From Takakia lepidozioides (taxonomy: Eukaryota > Streptophyta > Takakiopsida > Takakiales > Takakiaceae), in NCBI GenBank assembly GCA_030704615.1, contig CM060731.1, forward strand, positions 35,402,001 through 35,466,000: a DNA stretch of 64,000 nucleotides, in the 5' to 3' direction. Below, piece by piece: positions 33,384 to 50,529 of this stretch. Within the stretch, counting starts at the first letter, position 1. Each line of letters opens with the position of its first letter. The notes beneath the pieces were generated by a model. It did not search any database. It had not been told where the DNA came from and worked only from the letters and a program-made list of their open reading frames with translations. A program made the translations under genes and the position numbers.

Positions 33384-34112
33384 TGTCGCGGCCTTTGCCT
33401 TGAGGGCAGGGGGTCGGGACACATGAAGGGCTGCCCCTGTGGTGGGGGCAGCGGCAGCGATAGGTATGGGGGGGCTGAAGCACCCTTGAGTGCCCGAGGC
33501 ACTCAAGGAGGCGGAGGCGCTCACTAGGTGGAGCCCCGCACACCGGGTTGCGGTGGGGGTGGCTCCACAAGGGGTGGTGGTAGCTTAGCGGGACTTAGTG
33601 GGGGTGGCATAGGACTCACCATGGGGGCGGAGACCTCGTGGTGGGAGTCGTGGGGAGTCTTGGGACTCATCACGGTCCATAAGGGGCCGTGGTGAGTGGG
33701 CCAAGACTCACCGCGACTCATCACCGGAAGTCGAGGGTTTTCGTGGTGGTTCGCCATAAAATGGCATGGCTGGTTGTGAAACCCCCGCGGACAGCTACAG
33801 AAGTATATATAAGGGGAGTAGTGACCCCGAGAACGGTGCAAGCCCGTTGGTGACCAAAAACTAGTGAGTGAGCGAGCGAGCCGGAAAGCGACCAAAGAGT
33901 GGGGAGCTGTTCCGGACTGCCATCTACCAAAGGGAATTCCACTAGGCCCAAATAGGTGGAGGGTTTAGTGGGGGAGCGAAGGGGGACCGTTATGTCCCGG
34001 TGAGCAGCCGAAGCTCCAAGTTGGCCCGGCGGCCAGGTTGGGAGTCAGGCGCGCGCATCAAAGTGAGTAACTATGACTTGAAGGGGAGCTTACCGAAGTG
34101 AGGTGCGCGACA
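33384..34112 (+). repeat. right LTR
   Basis: 729 bp, identical in length to the left LTR and different at 10 positions. Followed by the AGCAA target duplication. Confidence 0.95.
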
Positions 34113-35930
34113 AGCAAGGCAAGGATGTATGTATGATTTGTGCAGAGGCATGGATAGCTGAAGGAGCAGGGATAGTGTGTTGGTGGACAGTTTCATCCAA
34201 GAGGGCCGACTTCAAGCTCCAGATGACCTATGATTCCATGTGGATCAATAACTACAATAAATCTGCATGGGTAGAGGGTCAACTAAAGGCAGCAGCTGCA
34301 GTGGCACAGTTGATAGAATCAAGCACCTCAACCATGAACACAGCTTCTGAAAGAGGATCAAGAGTGGGAGTCCACAATGCCTCTTCTAGCACTTTTGGGC
34401 ATGTGAAGATATTTTGTGCGGCAGGCAGCCTGACAGAGGCTCTACAGAGTCCAAACCAAGGAGGCATTTCAGCAGATTCAGATACGTATGTCTGTTTCTT
34501 GCTTAAGTGCATCAAGATGGAAGCTGGATAGCAGGTGCACACTCACATTATCCAAAGTGGATTCACAACAAATGTTTTTCTACTCAACACCCTTTGTCAA
34601 CATGTATGTTAAGTGCGGGAGATCATGGATGCTTACCAAGTGTTCAACAGAATGCCTCAACGATCTTTGATCACATGATATGTTGGCAGGATTTACCAAG
34701 CATGGGTGTGGTAGGAATGCTTTGGAGACCTATGAGCAAATGCTGCGCGAAGGGGTGAAGCCCAACCACATCACATTTGTTTGTGTTTGCAATGCGTATG
34801 CAAGCTTGGGAGCTCTGGAAAAGAGGAAAGAAGTCCATGGTGACATCGTCAAAGCTGGAATTGTACCAGATGTCATTTTGAACACTGCCCTGGTGGACAT
34901 GCATGCCAAATGTGGGTGCGTTAAGGATGCAAAGGGAGTTTTCAACACTATGGCTGAATGAGATGTGGTGTCATGGAAGACGATGCTTGGAGGGTATGCA
35001 TAGCAAGGACGTGGTATGAAGGCTTGGAGACCTATGATCAAATGATGGGGGAAGGGGTGAAGCCCGACCACATCACATTTGTGTGCATTTGCGATGCGTG
35101 TGCAAGCCTGGCAGCTCTGGAAAAGGGCGAAGAGGTCCATGGTGACATTGTCAGAGCTACAATTGTACCAAGTGTCATTTTGAACAATACCCTCGTGGAC
35201 ATGTATGAAGGAAGTTTTCGACAGTATGGCTGAATGAGATATGGTGTCGTGGAGGGCGATGATTGCAGGATATGCACAACAAGAGCGCGGGATGGAGGCT
35301 TCGGAGACCTATGAGCAAATGATAGGGGAAGGGGTGAAGCCCGACCGCATAACGTTTGTTTGCATTTGCAATGTGTGTGCAAGCCTGGCAGCCCTGGAAA
35401 GGTGCAAAGAGGTCCACGGTGACATCGTCACATCTGGATTTGTACCAAATGTAATCCTGAACACTGCCCTGCTGGATATGTATATCATATGTGAGTGCAT
35501 CGAGGATGCAAAGGGAGTGTTCAACAGTATGGCTGAACGAATTGTGGTGTCGTGGAGGGCGATGATTGCAGGATATGCACAGCAGGGGCATGGGATGGAG
35601 ACTATGGAGACCTATGAGCAAATGATGGGGGAAGGGGTGAAGCCCGACCCCGTCATGTTTGTGTGCGATTGCAGTGCGTGTGCAAGCCTAGCAGCCCTGG
35701 AAAGGGGCAAAGAGGTGCATGGTTGCATCGCCAAAGTTGGATTTGTACCAGATGTGATTCTGGACAATACCCTCATGGACATGTATGCCAAATGTGGGAG
35801 CATCGAGGATGCAAAGGGAGTGTTTGACTGTTCGACAGTATGGCTGAACGAAATTTGGTGTCGTGGAGTGCGATGATTGCAGGATATACACAGCAGGGGC
35901 GTGGGATGGAGGACTTGGTGCCACGTCATA
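34113..35930 (+). pseudogene. decayed PDF-motif / PPR (PLS-type) gene, right part
   Basis: After the chromovirus a frame reads a second degenerate PDF-like stretch (CWWTVSSKRADFKLQM ... MWINNYNKSAWVEGQL, about 34178-34290), then PPR entry sequence (GSLTEALQSPNQGGISADSD, TYVCFLLKCIKM) and a stop at 34529. Four tandem units of about 100 codons follow, each a P-L-S triplet (EGVKPDHITFVCICNACASL-like, KEVHGDIV, VPDVILNTALVDMYAKCG-like, EDAKGVFNSMAE). Unit spacing is 302, 277 and 303 nt; stops and frame changes at about 34961, 35233 and 35830 break it. PLS-type PPR proteins bind organellar RNA; OSB proteins bind organellar single-stranded DNA. The combination on one gene is inferred from position only. 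Confidence 0.8.
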
Positions 35931-37894
35931 GTTGGGCTCCCTCTAGTGGTAACTTTGGTAAATTCTACCCTTGGATCTAGAATTTGTTTGATCAGGCTCA
36001 CTATTGTAGTGCATTCCACACTCTCATAAGAGGGATTGAGTAAAACATCTCATTATCAATGGGTCAATTTTTTGAGTGCACTCACCTTGCGCTATGAAAG
36101 TCACTTTGACCCCACCCCTCTCAAACACATATAAAGGACCTTAGTAAAAACAAATGTTGTTTGGCTTGAAATTCTGATCACAATAGTTGGCCATGATACC
36201 ATACCACATTTCTATGTTTGAGGCAGAAGCAAGAAAAATCAACCCATCACTCAAATAGCTTGGTCCGGCAAGCTCAAATTTCATAGTTTGCAAAATCCAA
36301 AAGCAAAAAGAACAAAAAAAACTACTAAAACATTGAAATCTCTCTAGTCATATGGTGATTTTTTCCGCAATTTGTTGAGTTGATGTACATGGTAGCCAAG
36401 GTGAATCTGGTAAGGTTTATTTTTTTGGATATAACAAGGCAAGTGAGTAGCCTCAGTTAACTCGTCAAACGTCATTTTTTGGGGAGTGAAGTTTGCCCAA
36501 TGGTCGGCCCTCAACACTACTCAAGCAAAGCAATAGCAAGGCCTTCTACCACCAAAACACAAAGACAAGATTGGACTTTCAGATCTGAGCGGATCTACTA
36601 TTTCGACTCTTGGAAAGTGGCCACACAGAGTTGACCCAATAAAGTTATCGTTAAGCCTTCTGCCCTTGATACTACTGCCTCTGGTTATGGTGGGCACTTT
36701 GTGCCTATATGTTAAGTCGAGCAAACGCAAGACGCACTACCAAAAGAGAAACTAGGGCCAGCCGAGCTGCAACAGCGGGCCCATGCCAAGGTGTACACGT
36801 GTTAGCCTCATGTCAGCACGGCCCGCTCCAACCTCTCTTCTGGCTTCGCTCCACCCCCACGGCGTACCTGGAGAGGAATGCCAAAATCCAAATATATGAT
36901 GAAATGCATTTTACGCTCATTCCTGTGTTATTTTGAGTTTGGTCCAGGGTTTCTTTTAAGGAATTTGGAAAACAGCACGAGTGGCTACAGAGTCTTACAA
37001 GAAATAGCCATAAATTCTGTTCATCCACTTAAATTCATCCATATCTGTACTTTATCATCCATATTCGGCGAATTCATCCATAATTTATTTTTTATTTGGA
37101 GAAGTCTGGCGATTTCATCCATGAAAAAAGACAAAATATTCGATTTTTTTTTGAGGTCACAATCTGGCGATAAATCGCCAATAAAGGAAACGCTGTTGGT
37201 CCTCTCTTTTTTTTCCCTTGTATTTTGCTCACCCAATCTTTTGACATTTATTGCACTTCAGCCTGTCTTTTGGCCAAAGGAGTCTAACTCACCCTCCATC
37301 CCCTCAACTTAAGGGATAACTCTAATATCCTAATAAACATTGACAAGCACATGAGGTATGTCCAATGTCACTTCCGCAATGAGAGATTAGGGGATTGCAG
37401 GAATGTGAGATGGGCTCCTTTGGAGGCATGCTGCAAATGTGAAGTTCCAAGCTATGGAGGCCATTTTCAAGCCCCCTAAAAACACCAAAGCACCCTATGC
37501 CTAATCATGGAAAACCTGGCTTTCCTACCACAAATTTATGATGGCTACAAAAACAGGCATCAAAGCTGAATTTGCTTGTCAAACCAAAAATTGCCTGTTT
37601 TGAAACCCAAGAAAGGAAAAAAGATACCCCCTAAAACACCAAGTCTGGAAAATTGAACAGCAAAATCAGCTGAAATTTGGTGAGCGCATGCAGGTGCCAG
37701 TACACCCACACATACGATTCACTTTCTTGGATGCTTGGTGGTAGGTAGATAGGCTGATTTTAGTAGGATTAGGTAGTAAACTTTTTGGTGTGAAAAAAGT
37801 TAAGGGTTAACTAAACCTTTTGTGCTTTAGGGTTAAGCTCCGTAAGTCAAAGCATCTGGTTGCAGAATCAAATGTCACTCTGGCCCCCAGGACA
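35931..37894. other. intergenic, no gene seen
   Basis: AT-rich for the most part. A cluster of TTCATCCAT words lies at about 37018-37120. The open frames at 36709 and 36878 have no recognisable domain. Confidence 0.5.
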
Positions 37895-38275
37895 CTAAAC
37901 AGAAAGAATGTACTCAGAAGACTTTGTTCGCACTCCAGTAGTGGGACTTACCTTGATATAAACAATTAAGTTAGTTCGGGCTTTCCAGATATCCTCTAGA
38001 AAGCCCCTCACACATGCATCAATCTGCTGTGTGTGAGCAGCCCATAAGTTAGAACCCAACAGGGCCAGGGCTTTAGCCTCAGCCACGAGAATTTGAAAGT
38101 TGGTGAACAGAGGTGCAGGAACCCTGTTCTTGATGTTCCTGAAGAGGGTCACTCTCTGGTAAGAAAACCCTGGACAATGTATCAGAAAATGGATATTGTC
38201 TTCAGGCTGCCCGCACATTGGGCAATTACTCTCTCCTTTTCCTCTCTGCATCTGTTTTTTGTTCAAAGTAGGCTA
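37895..38275 (-). mobile_element. LINE 3' end, minus-strand copy of the 12-kb family
   Basis: The minus strand reads KKQMQRGKGESNCPMCGQPED and FLIHCPGFSYQRV, then VPAPLFTNF and CVRGFLEDIWKA, the same zinc-binding tail as at 12133-13860. It ends with the family terminus (ACAAAGTCTTCTGAGTACAT then TCTTTCTG). About 124 residues remain open. This copy is the most diverged of the set. Confidence 0.8.
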
Positions 38276-38877
38276 AACAGAAAGAGAGAGAGAGACAGAT
38301 GCAGTGGAATTTGGGAGTACTCCTTTATTTTAGAGAGCCATTAAACAAACTGCCTCACTGCTCTGTGCTGTGCTTTAGTTGAAGCGAAGTGCAGGTATAA
38401 GGGTTGCCAAGGAGATCACAACCGACCAAGAGTTGGACTACACCACGATCAAAAAGATAGCTTTCAAGCAAAGCTGCAGAAACATGAAGCTCCCTCAGCT
38501 CCCACCATCGAAGAATGGCTCTATTGAGGGGATGGGGCTGAGAGTCACTATTAATGATCACCTACCCTCATGATTTGAGTACAACACAGTACAGATGCTT
38601 GCTTGCTTGCTTGCTGCAAGTGCTGCTTTTTTCTCATACATGAACAGCATGTGCTGCCTTTATGGTGTAGAACATAGGAACCTTCACAAGCCAAGACCAC
38701 AAGCATCTATGCAGCATGCAAGCACCTCCACTCCTGTATCTAGGATGCTCAGGATAACTCAAATCTAGAAGAGAGGGATATGAAGATGTGAACTATCATC
38801 CACATTGGAGCCTACAAAACTATTATCTCTGAGAATCATTGACTACAAAAAGGCCAGGATCCAGGAAAATCAAAAGT
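38276..38877. other. intergenic, short repeats
   Basis: Contains (GA)n near 38281 and a (TTGC)n run at about 38595-38617. The 64-codon frame 38379-38573 is unrecognised and not supported. Confidence 0.4.
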
Positions 38878-40818
38878 CTATGCCGATGCTTTAACTATAA
38901 CTGTGGGAGAGTAGTCAACGACACAGACTTTCTCTAGTGCTGGAAGCAGCTCGTTGGCATAGGCTTGGTGGACGGGGTGCACCAAGTACTCATCACGACC
39001 TTCTGATGAATCAAATGTAGACTGAAAGACGTGTGTATAGCCCTCATGGAAGTTTTCTACACTCACGTCTGTTCCCCTGCACAATTACCACATCCAACTG
39101 ACCCTGGTTAGAAAGTCCAGGATCATGAGCTTGTTGTACAAAACTCTTGACACTCATCAGGAGGAAAAGAGAGAGAGAAAAGTCAGAGAGTGGGGAAGGT
39201 GGCATAGAGAAACAGAACCACCCCATCATTTGGGATTCTCTTAGTGTTCCTCTTTTCTGTTGGGGTGTTAACAGGCACTTCCTGCCAACCAGTATAGTAC
39301 ATGGCTCTAAAAGACTGTGAACATAGCCTTTCTTTTAGTGGGAGCTCCATACCTGCTTGTGTGAGATCGAGGCCGCCACTACATGGCTCTGCTAGGAGCT
39401 GACATTCAGTCTCAATTGGGTGGGTCCCGTAGAGCATTTGCCCTTTACAGCAAGATGGAAATTGCATTTTGGTCCATAATGAGAACCAAATAAACAAAGG
39501 GAAGTGACATATTAGGGGTGCTAAGTAAAATATTGCCCACGTGTAGGCCTTATGAAGATCCAGAATCTCCTAAATGAATCAATGCATTCACAATTAGGGT
39601 CTTTGTATTGTAGAGTTTCAAGTTAGTTCTAGGGATTAAACCCAGACACATCCTGTAGCAACTGTACATAGAAGACATCTCTAATATTCGACACTCCCAC
39701 TGAATTCTTCTATATAGCAACCTTGATAACAAGGTCACCCACTCATGACACGTGCAATTTTTTCGAAAGCAAGAAAGAAACCTTGAGATACAGTTATTTC
39801 AACAGCAGGGATTCCCAGAATTGCAGAAGGAGGAAGAGAGAAGGTCACAACTCAGCAAAAAAAACCTGAAAGCAATACAATTGCAGGAATGGACAAAATA
39901 TCTCATTGCACCCATTCAAAGCAACGGGTTTAGGTTCCAAGTGGCTTACAGAAGTTCTGGACTCACAAATGTACTATAAAGCTTCTACCTCGCTACCAAG
40001 GTATCGCAGTAAATAAACATGACGCTTTAAAGCATCCTGCAAACACCGATTTCAGATTTGAAGGAAAGCAAATCCCCTGCTTATGCTTCCCAACGTTACT
40101 ATGATCTTATCCATAACAATATGTACACCTGGTGAAAGTTAAGGTTTTGTTGTGGGCACAATCAGTCCTGAATCTCCAAGAGCCACTGCCAAGGGAGGTT
40201 TGCAACAACACCTTGGGTGTTTATGTTTAGCAGAACAGGGTGAGCAACTCTGCCCAAGACGTACACCCAAATCGAATACGTTGCCCTGTTCCTCAACAAA
40301 GTGTGCTCAGGGAGGTAGTCTATTACAGTTTCAATAATCGTCTACGACCATCAACATATATCTACTTTCAGTGGCTTCACTACCCAGTCTGATAAATCGT
40401 CTTCTCAACTGAGGTGCTCGTCCTCAGACTGCTGAGTCGATTTCCACTTTCACAACCACCCAAAGTCGAAGTGAGTCACTTAACATCGATCGATCAGACA
40501 CACTGAGGTGCTTCATTTCAACAGATTCAGCCGATTGCAAAGGTCACGACCTTTCTCGAGATATCACAAAGCCGATTGACACTAATATTGCCCACAAGAG
40601 ACTTCCCGCTAAAACATCAGCATTAATTAGCATAGACAATCACACCATGGTTACATCACCGGAACGGCAGAAGGGATGGGGCGGTACCACTCAAAACTCT
40701 TCATGGCATCAATAGAGGAGAGAAGGCTAGCATATCCTTCAATGAGGGCCCGCTGCTGCTCCGGGCTAACATCCGGCTTGAACTTGGCCAGCAATATGTG
40801 CTTCACCATGCCCACCAT
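38878..40818 (-). CDS. stress-responsive A/B barrel (Dabb) protein, HS1-like, 2 exons
   Basis: Exon 1 (40688-40818) starts MVGMVKHILLAKFKPDVSPE and ends in phase 2 at MKSFEW; exon 2 (38878-39076) continues GTDVSVENFHEGYTHVFQST and ends VDYSPTVIVKASA. The joined protein has 109 residues, the usual size of plant Dabb proteins such as Arabidopsis HS1. These are small ferredoxin-like alpha/beta barrels that dimerise; several are stress-induced or antimicrobial. Diagnostic features present are the N-terminal KH(I/V)LLxKFK strand, the W before G(T/K)DVS(V/I)EN, the HxGYTHVFxSTF strand and the C-terminal VxDY. A second ATG at 40809 would start at MVKH and fits the family equally well. The 1.6-kb intron contains no recognisable gene. 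Confidence 0.9.
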
Positions 40819-41196
40819 CGCTGCCACCTTCGATTCTTCTCCTGCCCCTTCCTTCCTCCTTCCCGAATCTCACCCTTCGTCTCTTCTCTGTTCATCCACA
40901 CTTGCGACCAGCCAGGGGCTAAATTCTTCATCATATTGTTGATTCTTTGTCATGCAGGTATCATACTGTTGATATTGGGAATCTACGTCCATCCAAAGTC
41001 TATCCCACCCCAAACTGAGGGTGGGTGGGTGGGTGGGGGGGTAGGCAGAGGAAGATGGAGGCAGGGAAAGGTCCAGGGAGAGAGAGATAGGGGGGTGAAG
41101 GAAGGGACGAGAGAGAGAGAGGGTGAGAGAGAGGAGCTACTTACAAGGGTGGTGGTAGCGGAGGAGGCGAGGTCTGTGGGAGGGGGAGTGCGGGAG
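40819..41196. promoter_or_regulatory. shared intergenic region of a divergent gene pair
   Basis: About 380 bp separate the two start codons, so both genes must be driven from here or from each other's leaders. It holds a G-rich GGGTGGGTGGG run at about 41020-41043 and a GA-rich tract to 41130. No TATA box is evident. Confidence 0.5.
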
Positions 41197-42429
41197 ATGG
41201 TAGGAGCAAGTGGGTTACCCTTGAATTCTGGGCTACACCCGCTGCTGCAACATACTCACCAGCAAGCTCAGCCGTCGAGTCCCGATGCGGAACTCAGCCA
41301 GGAGGAAGACGATGAGTTGCAGGTTCTTGGGCCGGATATGCTCACCTCGGCAATCCGAGAGAGGAACCCTAGAAAGCGGCGAAGAAGGAGGGCTGATGTG
41401 GCCCAGTGGACAGATCCTGCTGTGAAGATCCTCATCGGAGTTCTTAGATTGCTGCGCCATAACCCAATGTACGAGGACGATGTTGACAGGACGGGGTCCT
41501 CCCCTTTCAAGCCTGCTGGTGGTTCCAACAAGCAGATTTGGAAGTCGGTTGCCAAGGCATTGCAGCTGAAATGCCACAAGTTTGACGCTGGCCAGTGTAA
41601 GACAAAGTTCAAGGGTTTGAAGGCCGAGTATCACAGCACAGTGGAGGCTCTGGGGATCACTGGAGGGTCGCATGCAGTTGTCCCTGAAAATTGGGAAGAA
41701 TTGCCTGGCTTGTCTGACGAACAGCGAGAAAAAGCTCGAAAGTTTAAGTTCTTTGCAGACATGAGGGGGTATTTCAGCGGAGCCCCAGTGCTAGATGCGG
41801 AATCTTTGTTCGATGGCGAGAAGCCTGATGAGTTTCTAAGAAACTTGCATCGGAGGGAGGATTCAGATAAAGAAGACAGTTATCTTGACAAGACACTCAC
41901 ACTCACCATCGATTCTGAGGCTACCGGACGGAGGGGTGAAGGTAAATTGCTCAAGAGAAAACCCAGTGGCAGGCTTCCCACTCTCATCTTGACTAAGATC
42001 CCACCTCCACCTCCCCCCCAACCCACCGTGTGGCCCATGCCCGGTTCAGCAGATGATGGCATTTCGGGTGCTGAGCCGAACTTGCCACAGGACCATTACA
42101 ATCTTGACGAGTCAATGAAGAGGGATCTATGCTCCAAAAGGATGGAATCTTTGCTGGAGAAAGAGACAAGGCTCAAGGAAGAGTACCGAGCAAAAAAGCT
42201 ACATATAGAGGAGCGACGATTGCTGCTAGCTGAGAAGAATGTCCAGGTTGAGGCCTTGAAAGCTGCAAATGAAAAGCAGCGGCTGGAGAATCAAGCACGG
42301 AAGCTCGAGTTGGAGGAACGACGGTTGAAACATCAAGAAGATCAGTTATCCTCCTCTTCAACAATGTTGAACCTGCTGGCAACTCTCATGTCTAAAAACA
42401 TTCCAGTGAGTCCTTCTATGCAGCCTTGA
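41197..42429 (+). CDS. Myb/SANT-like DNA-binding protein, single exon
   Basis: The ATG at 41197 (MVGASGLPLNSGLHPLLQH) gives 410 residues. The open frame extends upstream to 40798, but that part is low-complexity and antisense to the neighbouring exon, so the internal start is preferred. A basic stretch KRRRRR (residues 60-65) looks like a nuclear localisation signal. Residues about 70-155 form a Myb/SANT-like fold (QWTDPAVKILIGVLRLL ... IWKSVAKALQLK ... CKTKFKGLKAEYHSTVEALG) of the kind found in trihelix factors and in proteins derived from PIF/Harbinger transposons. A proline run lies at 269-276. Residues about 308-385 are strongly helical and charged, a probable coiled coil for oligomerisation. 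Target genes are unknown. It is divergent from the Dabb gene. Confidence 0.8.
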   Translation: MVGASGLPLNSGLHPLLQHTHQQAQPSSPDAELSQEEDDELQVLGPDMLTSAIRERNPRKRRRRRADVAQWTDPAVKILIGVLRLLRHNPMYEDDVDRTGSSPFKPAGGSNKQIWKSVAKALQLKCHKFDAGQCKTKFKGLKAEYHSTVEALGITGGSHAVVPENWEELPGLSDEQREKARKFKFFADMRGYFSGAPVLDAESLFDGEKPDEFLRNLHRREDSDKEDSYLDKTLTLTIDSEATGRRGEGKLLKRKPSGRLPTLILTKIPPPPPPQPTVWPMPGSADDGISGAEPNLPQDHYNLDESMKRDLCSKRMESLLEKETRLKEEYRAKKLHIEERRLLLAEKNVQVEALKAANEKQRLENQARKLELEERRLKHQEDQLSSSSTMLNLLATLMSKNIPVSPSMQP

Positions 42430-43689
42430 CTTGAAAGCTTCTTCTGAAACAAGAAAACTACAGCAAGTAACTGTTGTCTCAGTTAGTGTACAGTGCATCT
42501 ACATGCAGCCGTCTGTGGTAGATGGTGTTTTGTAGATAGAGCCCTTTTTTATAGAATCTGGGAGCTTTTGTCTCAGGAAGTGGAGACTAGATGCACACTT
42601 GTCTTGTTTCTTCAATGCGGGAGTGGTGCATGTGCAACATTCTTGGAGCATGTGATATCTAGCATGAATAAAGACAGCAAACACTTGAATTGAACTTCAG
42701 CGAAATGTGGTGTACAAGTGCCAGCTTTCTGTGAGCACCATGACTATTTTGAAGAGACTAAGATACAGATCCACCAGATGAGGAGACTCGACAAGGCCAT
42801 ATACATTGTAGGGAATCATTGAAAGGCTACTCTGGGCCATTGAACCAGACTCTACTGAAGAGCAGAACTAAGAATCACGAATCCATCTGCCTAATTCTCC
42901 TTGCAATTGAAACAAGAACCCTTTAATGCCCTGACAAATAGTCATTAAAGTAATGGGTCAAAATGGGTCAAAAATTTATAGCGGTGGTGCTGCCTATATC
43001 CACACATAACATCCTTAACGTGTAGAATAATGTTGTAGAAGTCCCCTTTCACCAAATGCAATGAGCAGAGGCCAACAATAACTCGTCTTTCTCCAGATCC
43101 TACAGGCAGGAAGCCCAAATAATGTGGCTCAGATATTCTATCCCTCCATGACAGCTACCTCTGCTAATGCTGTTGTGGTTCTGGGGTGCATATCATCCCC
43201 TAAGCCACCTCCCCACCCCCTTAGGTGATCTACCAGGATTATTTAGCACATCTTGAAGAGCACCAGGTGTATGTGTGTATCAAGGAGAGGGGAGAAGAGA
43301 GGAGTAGAGTACTGGGACACCCAAATGACAGCAGTTTGTGTAACCATGTTCTACGTGGGTCCAAGACCACCAGTTTTTGCTATCAGCGGTATTGAGTTTG
43401 TGCAACACCTCAACATCCTTTGTAACTTCAAAACTTTAGAGAAAAGGAACTTTTCACATCTCATTCAGTGAGCTGCATGGATATGGGGGCTGCCTACCTG
43501 TGACCCTAAAAGGAAATATGTTCTTCTAGCAAGGACAAACCAAAAGGGAGTATAGAGAGGTTGAAAAAGTGGAGGGTAAGTGGGCGAGGGGGGGTCACGG
43601 CCTGTGGGAGACCCTCCACCATTGTGGACGAGGGTGGGGGCTGCTTGGGGGTGGGGATGTGGGCAAAAGACCTTCTCAGCCGGCCACAA
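42430..43689. other. 3' UTRs of two convergent genes
   Basis: An AATAAA at 42667-42672, 240 bp after the Myb/SANT stop, is a plausible polyadenylation signal for it. The rest shows no supported coding sequence. The region also holds the 3' UTR of the Ca2+-ATPase on the other strand. Confidence 0.5.
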
Positions 43690-49663
<5,974 letters not shown>

Positions 49664-50520
49664 CACAGCCCTGTCCTAATACCTGTCCAACCCCTTCTAG
49701 ACCACAATGTTGATCTAGACACAACCAGGGCCCTTAGGGCAAAAACTCCCCCGCGTCAAGATTGTGATCCTCAACTTTTCTCACTAATAACACCGACAAA
49801 GTTGTCATCCAAGCAGAAACGACGGATATCCCCAGCCAGAATCTTATAAATAGGCATGCATGTATGCCAAACGCGTCCGCCAATTCCCTACCTATGTTGC
49901 GTGCAGATCTAGTTTCATTTCTTCATTCTGCTCAGGCAACCTAAACCCCGGTGCGATCCGCTCATTTTGAAGTACTGACAAGACGAGTTCCGTTTCTGCA
50001 TGGTTAGCGCAACACTAAAACAAAGCTACAGCCCTGCTGCAATCCCCCAATCCGGTTCCCCCCCTACCTCACCACGCAAGGCTTGGTGCCTGTGTGCGTG
50101 CATCTCTCTCACACTCTCCACCGCTCTCACAGCCCCAAACAAAAATCCCTCTACAAATCTAGCAACAAACCCCAAGTACTCGCCAAAGATTGTGAAGCAG
50201 ATGAATCCCCGGCTGTAGCAGCGGTGCGTGCGTGTGTGATTGTGCGTTAGGGCTACAACGTCGCTCGCAACAGACAAGCCTCGGCAGCGCTGCGTCCATC
50301 GCCCGCGGGCCGGTTACGCCACCTCGCCCGCGGAGGCGGCCCACCCACCGGCCACGCCAGTCACCGGTCACTGCTGGTAATTTCTCAATGCGATACTAGC
50401 CACATTGCACTCCTCTCCCTCCTCCTTATCTTTTTTCTAAGGAAAGGGGAGGAAGCCCGTTAACTTAGCTCATTTGATTATTGTAGGGAAAAAAAATCAT
50501 TTTTCTCTTAAAAAACAGCT
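49664..50520. promoter_or_regulatory. upstream region of the Ca2+-ATPase, with GC-rich island
   Basis: This stretch should contain the 5' UTR and promoter. A GC-rich block at about 50271-50360 includes CCCGCGGG and contrasts with the AT-rich surroundings. No protein-coding feature is supported. Confidence 0.4.
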
Positions 50521-50529
50521 TGACTTTGG

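Larger units (their letters stand above)
27146..34112 (+). mobile_element. Ty3/gypsy chromovirus LTR retrotransposon, 6,967 bp, coding region broken
   Basis: Two 729-bp LTRs flank gag, protease, reverse transcriptase, RNase H, integrase and a C-terminal chromodomain. Both ends read TGTCGCG...CGCGACA. AGCAA is present on both sides (27141-27145, 34113-34117) as a 5-bp target duplication. A tRNA-iMet primer site follows the left LTR. The LTRs differ at 10 of 729 positions (9 transitions, 1 transversion), so insertion was fairly recent. Even so, pol carries in-frame stops at 30466-30468, 31114-31116 and 31201-31203 and frame changes near 29640, 31650 and 32200, so this copy cannot encode its own full polyprotein. 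Domain order (integrase before chromodomain) places it among plant chromoviruses; the clade is not determined. Confidence 0.95.

Noticed and set aside
34730..35621. antisense open frames through the PPR units
   Set aside because: They are shadows of the repeated sense PPR sequence.
34829..35720. CRISPR-like or satellite array
   Set aside because: The regular ~300-nt spacing is explained by tandem PLS PPR triplets.
38379..38573. 64-codon plus-strand frame (MKRSAGIRVAKEITT...)
   Set aside because: Balanced composition but no recognised family and no upstream signals; it lies between a LINE fragment and the Dabb 3' UTR.
40798..41196. N-terminal extension of the Myb/SANT-like frame to 543 residues
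   Set aside because: The extension is low-complexity, antisense to a well-supported Dabb exon and its leader; the ATG at 41197 is preferred.
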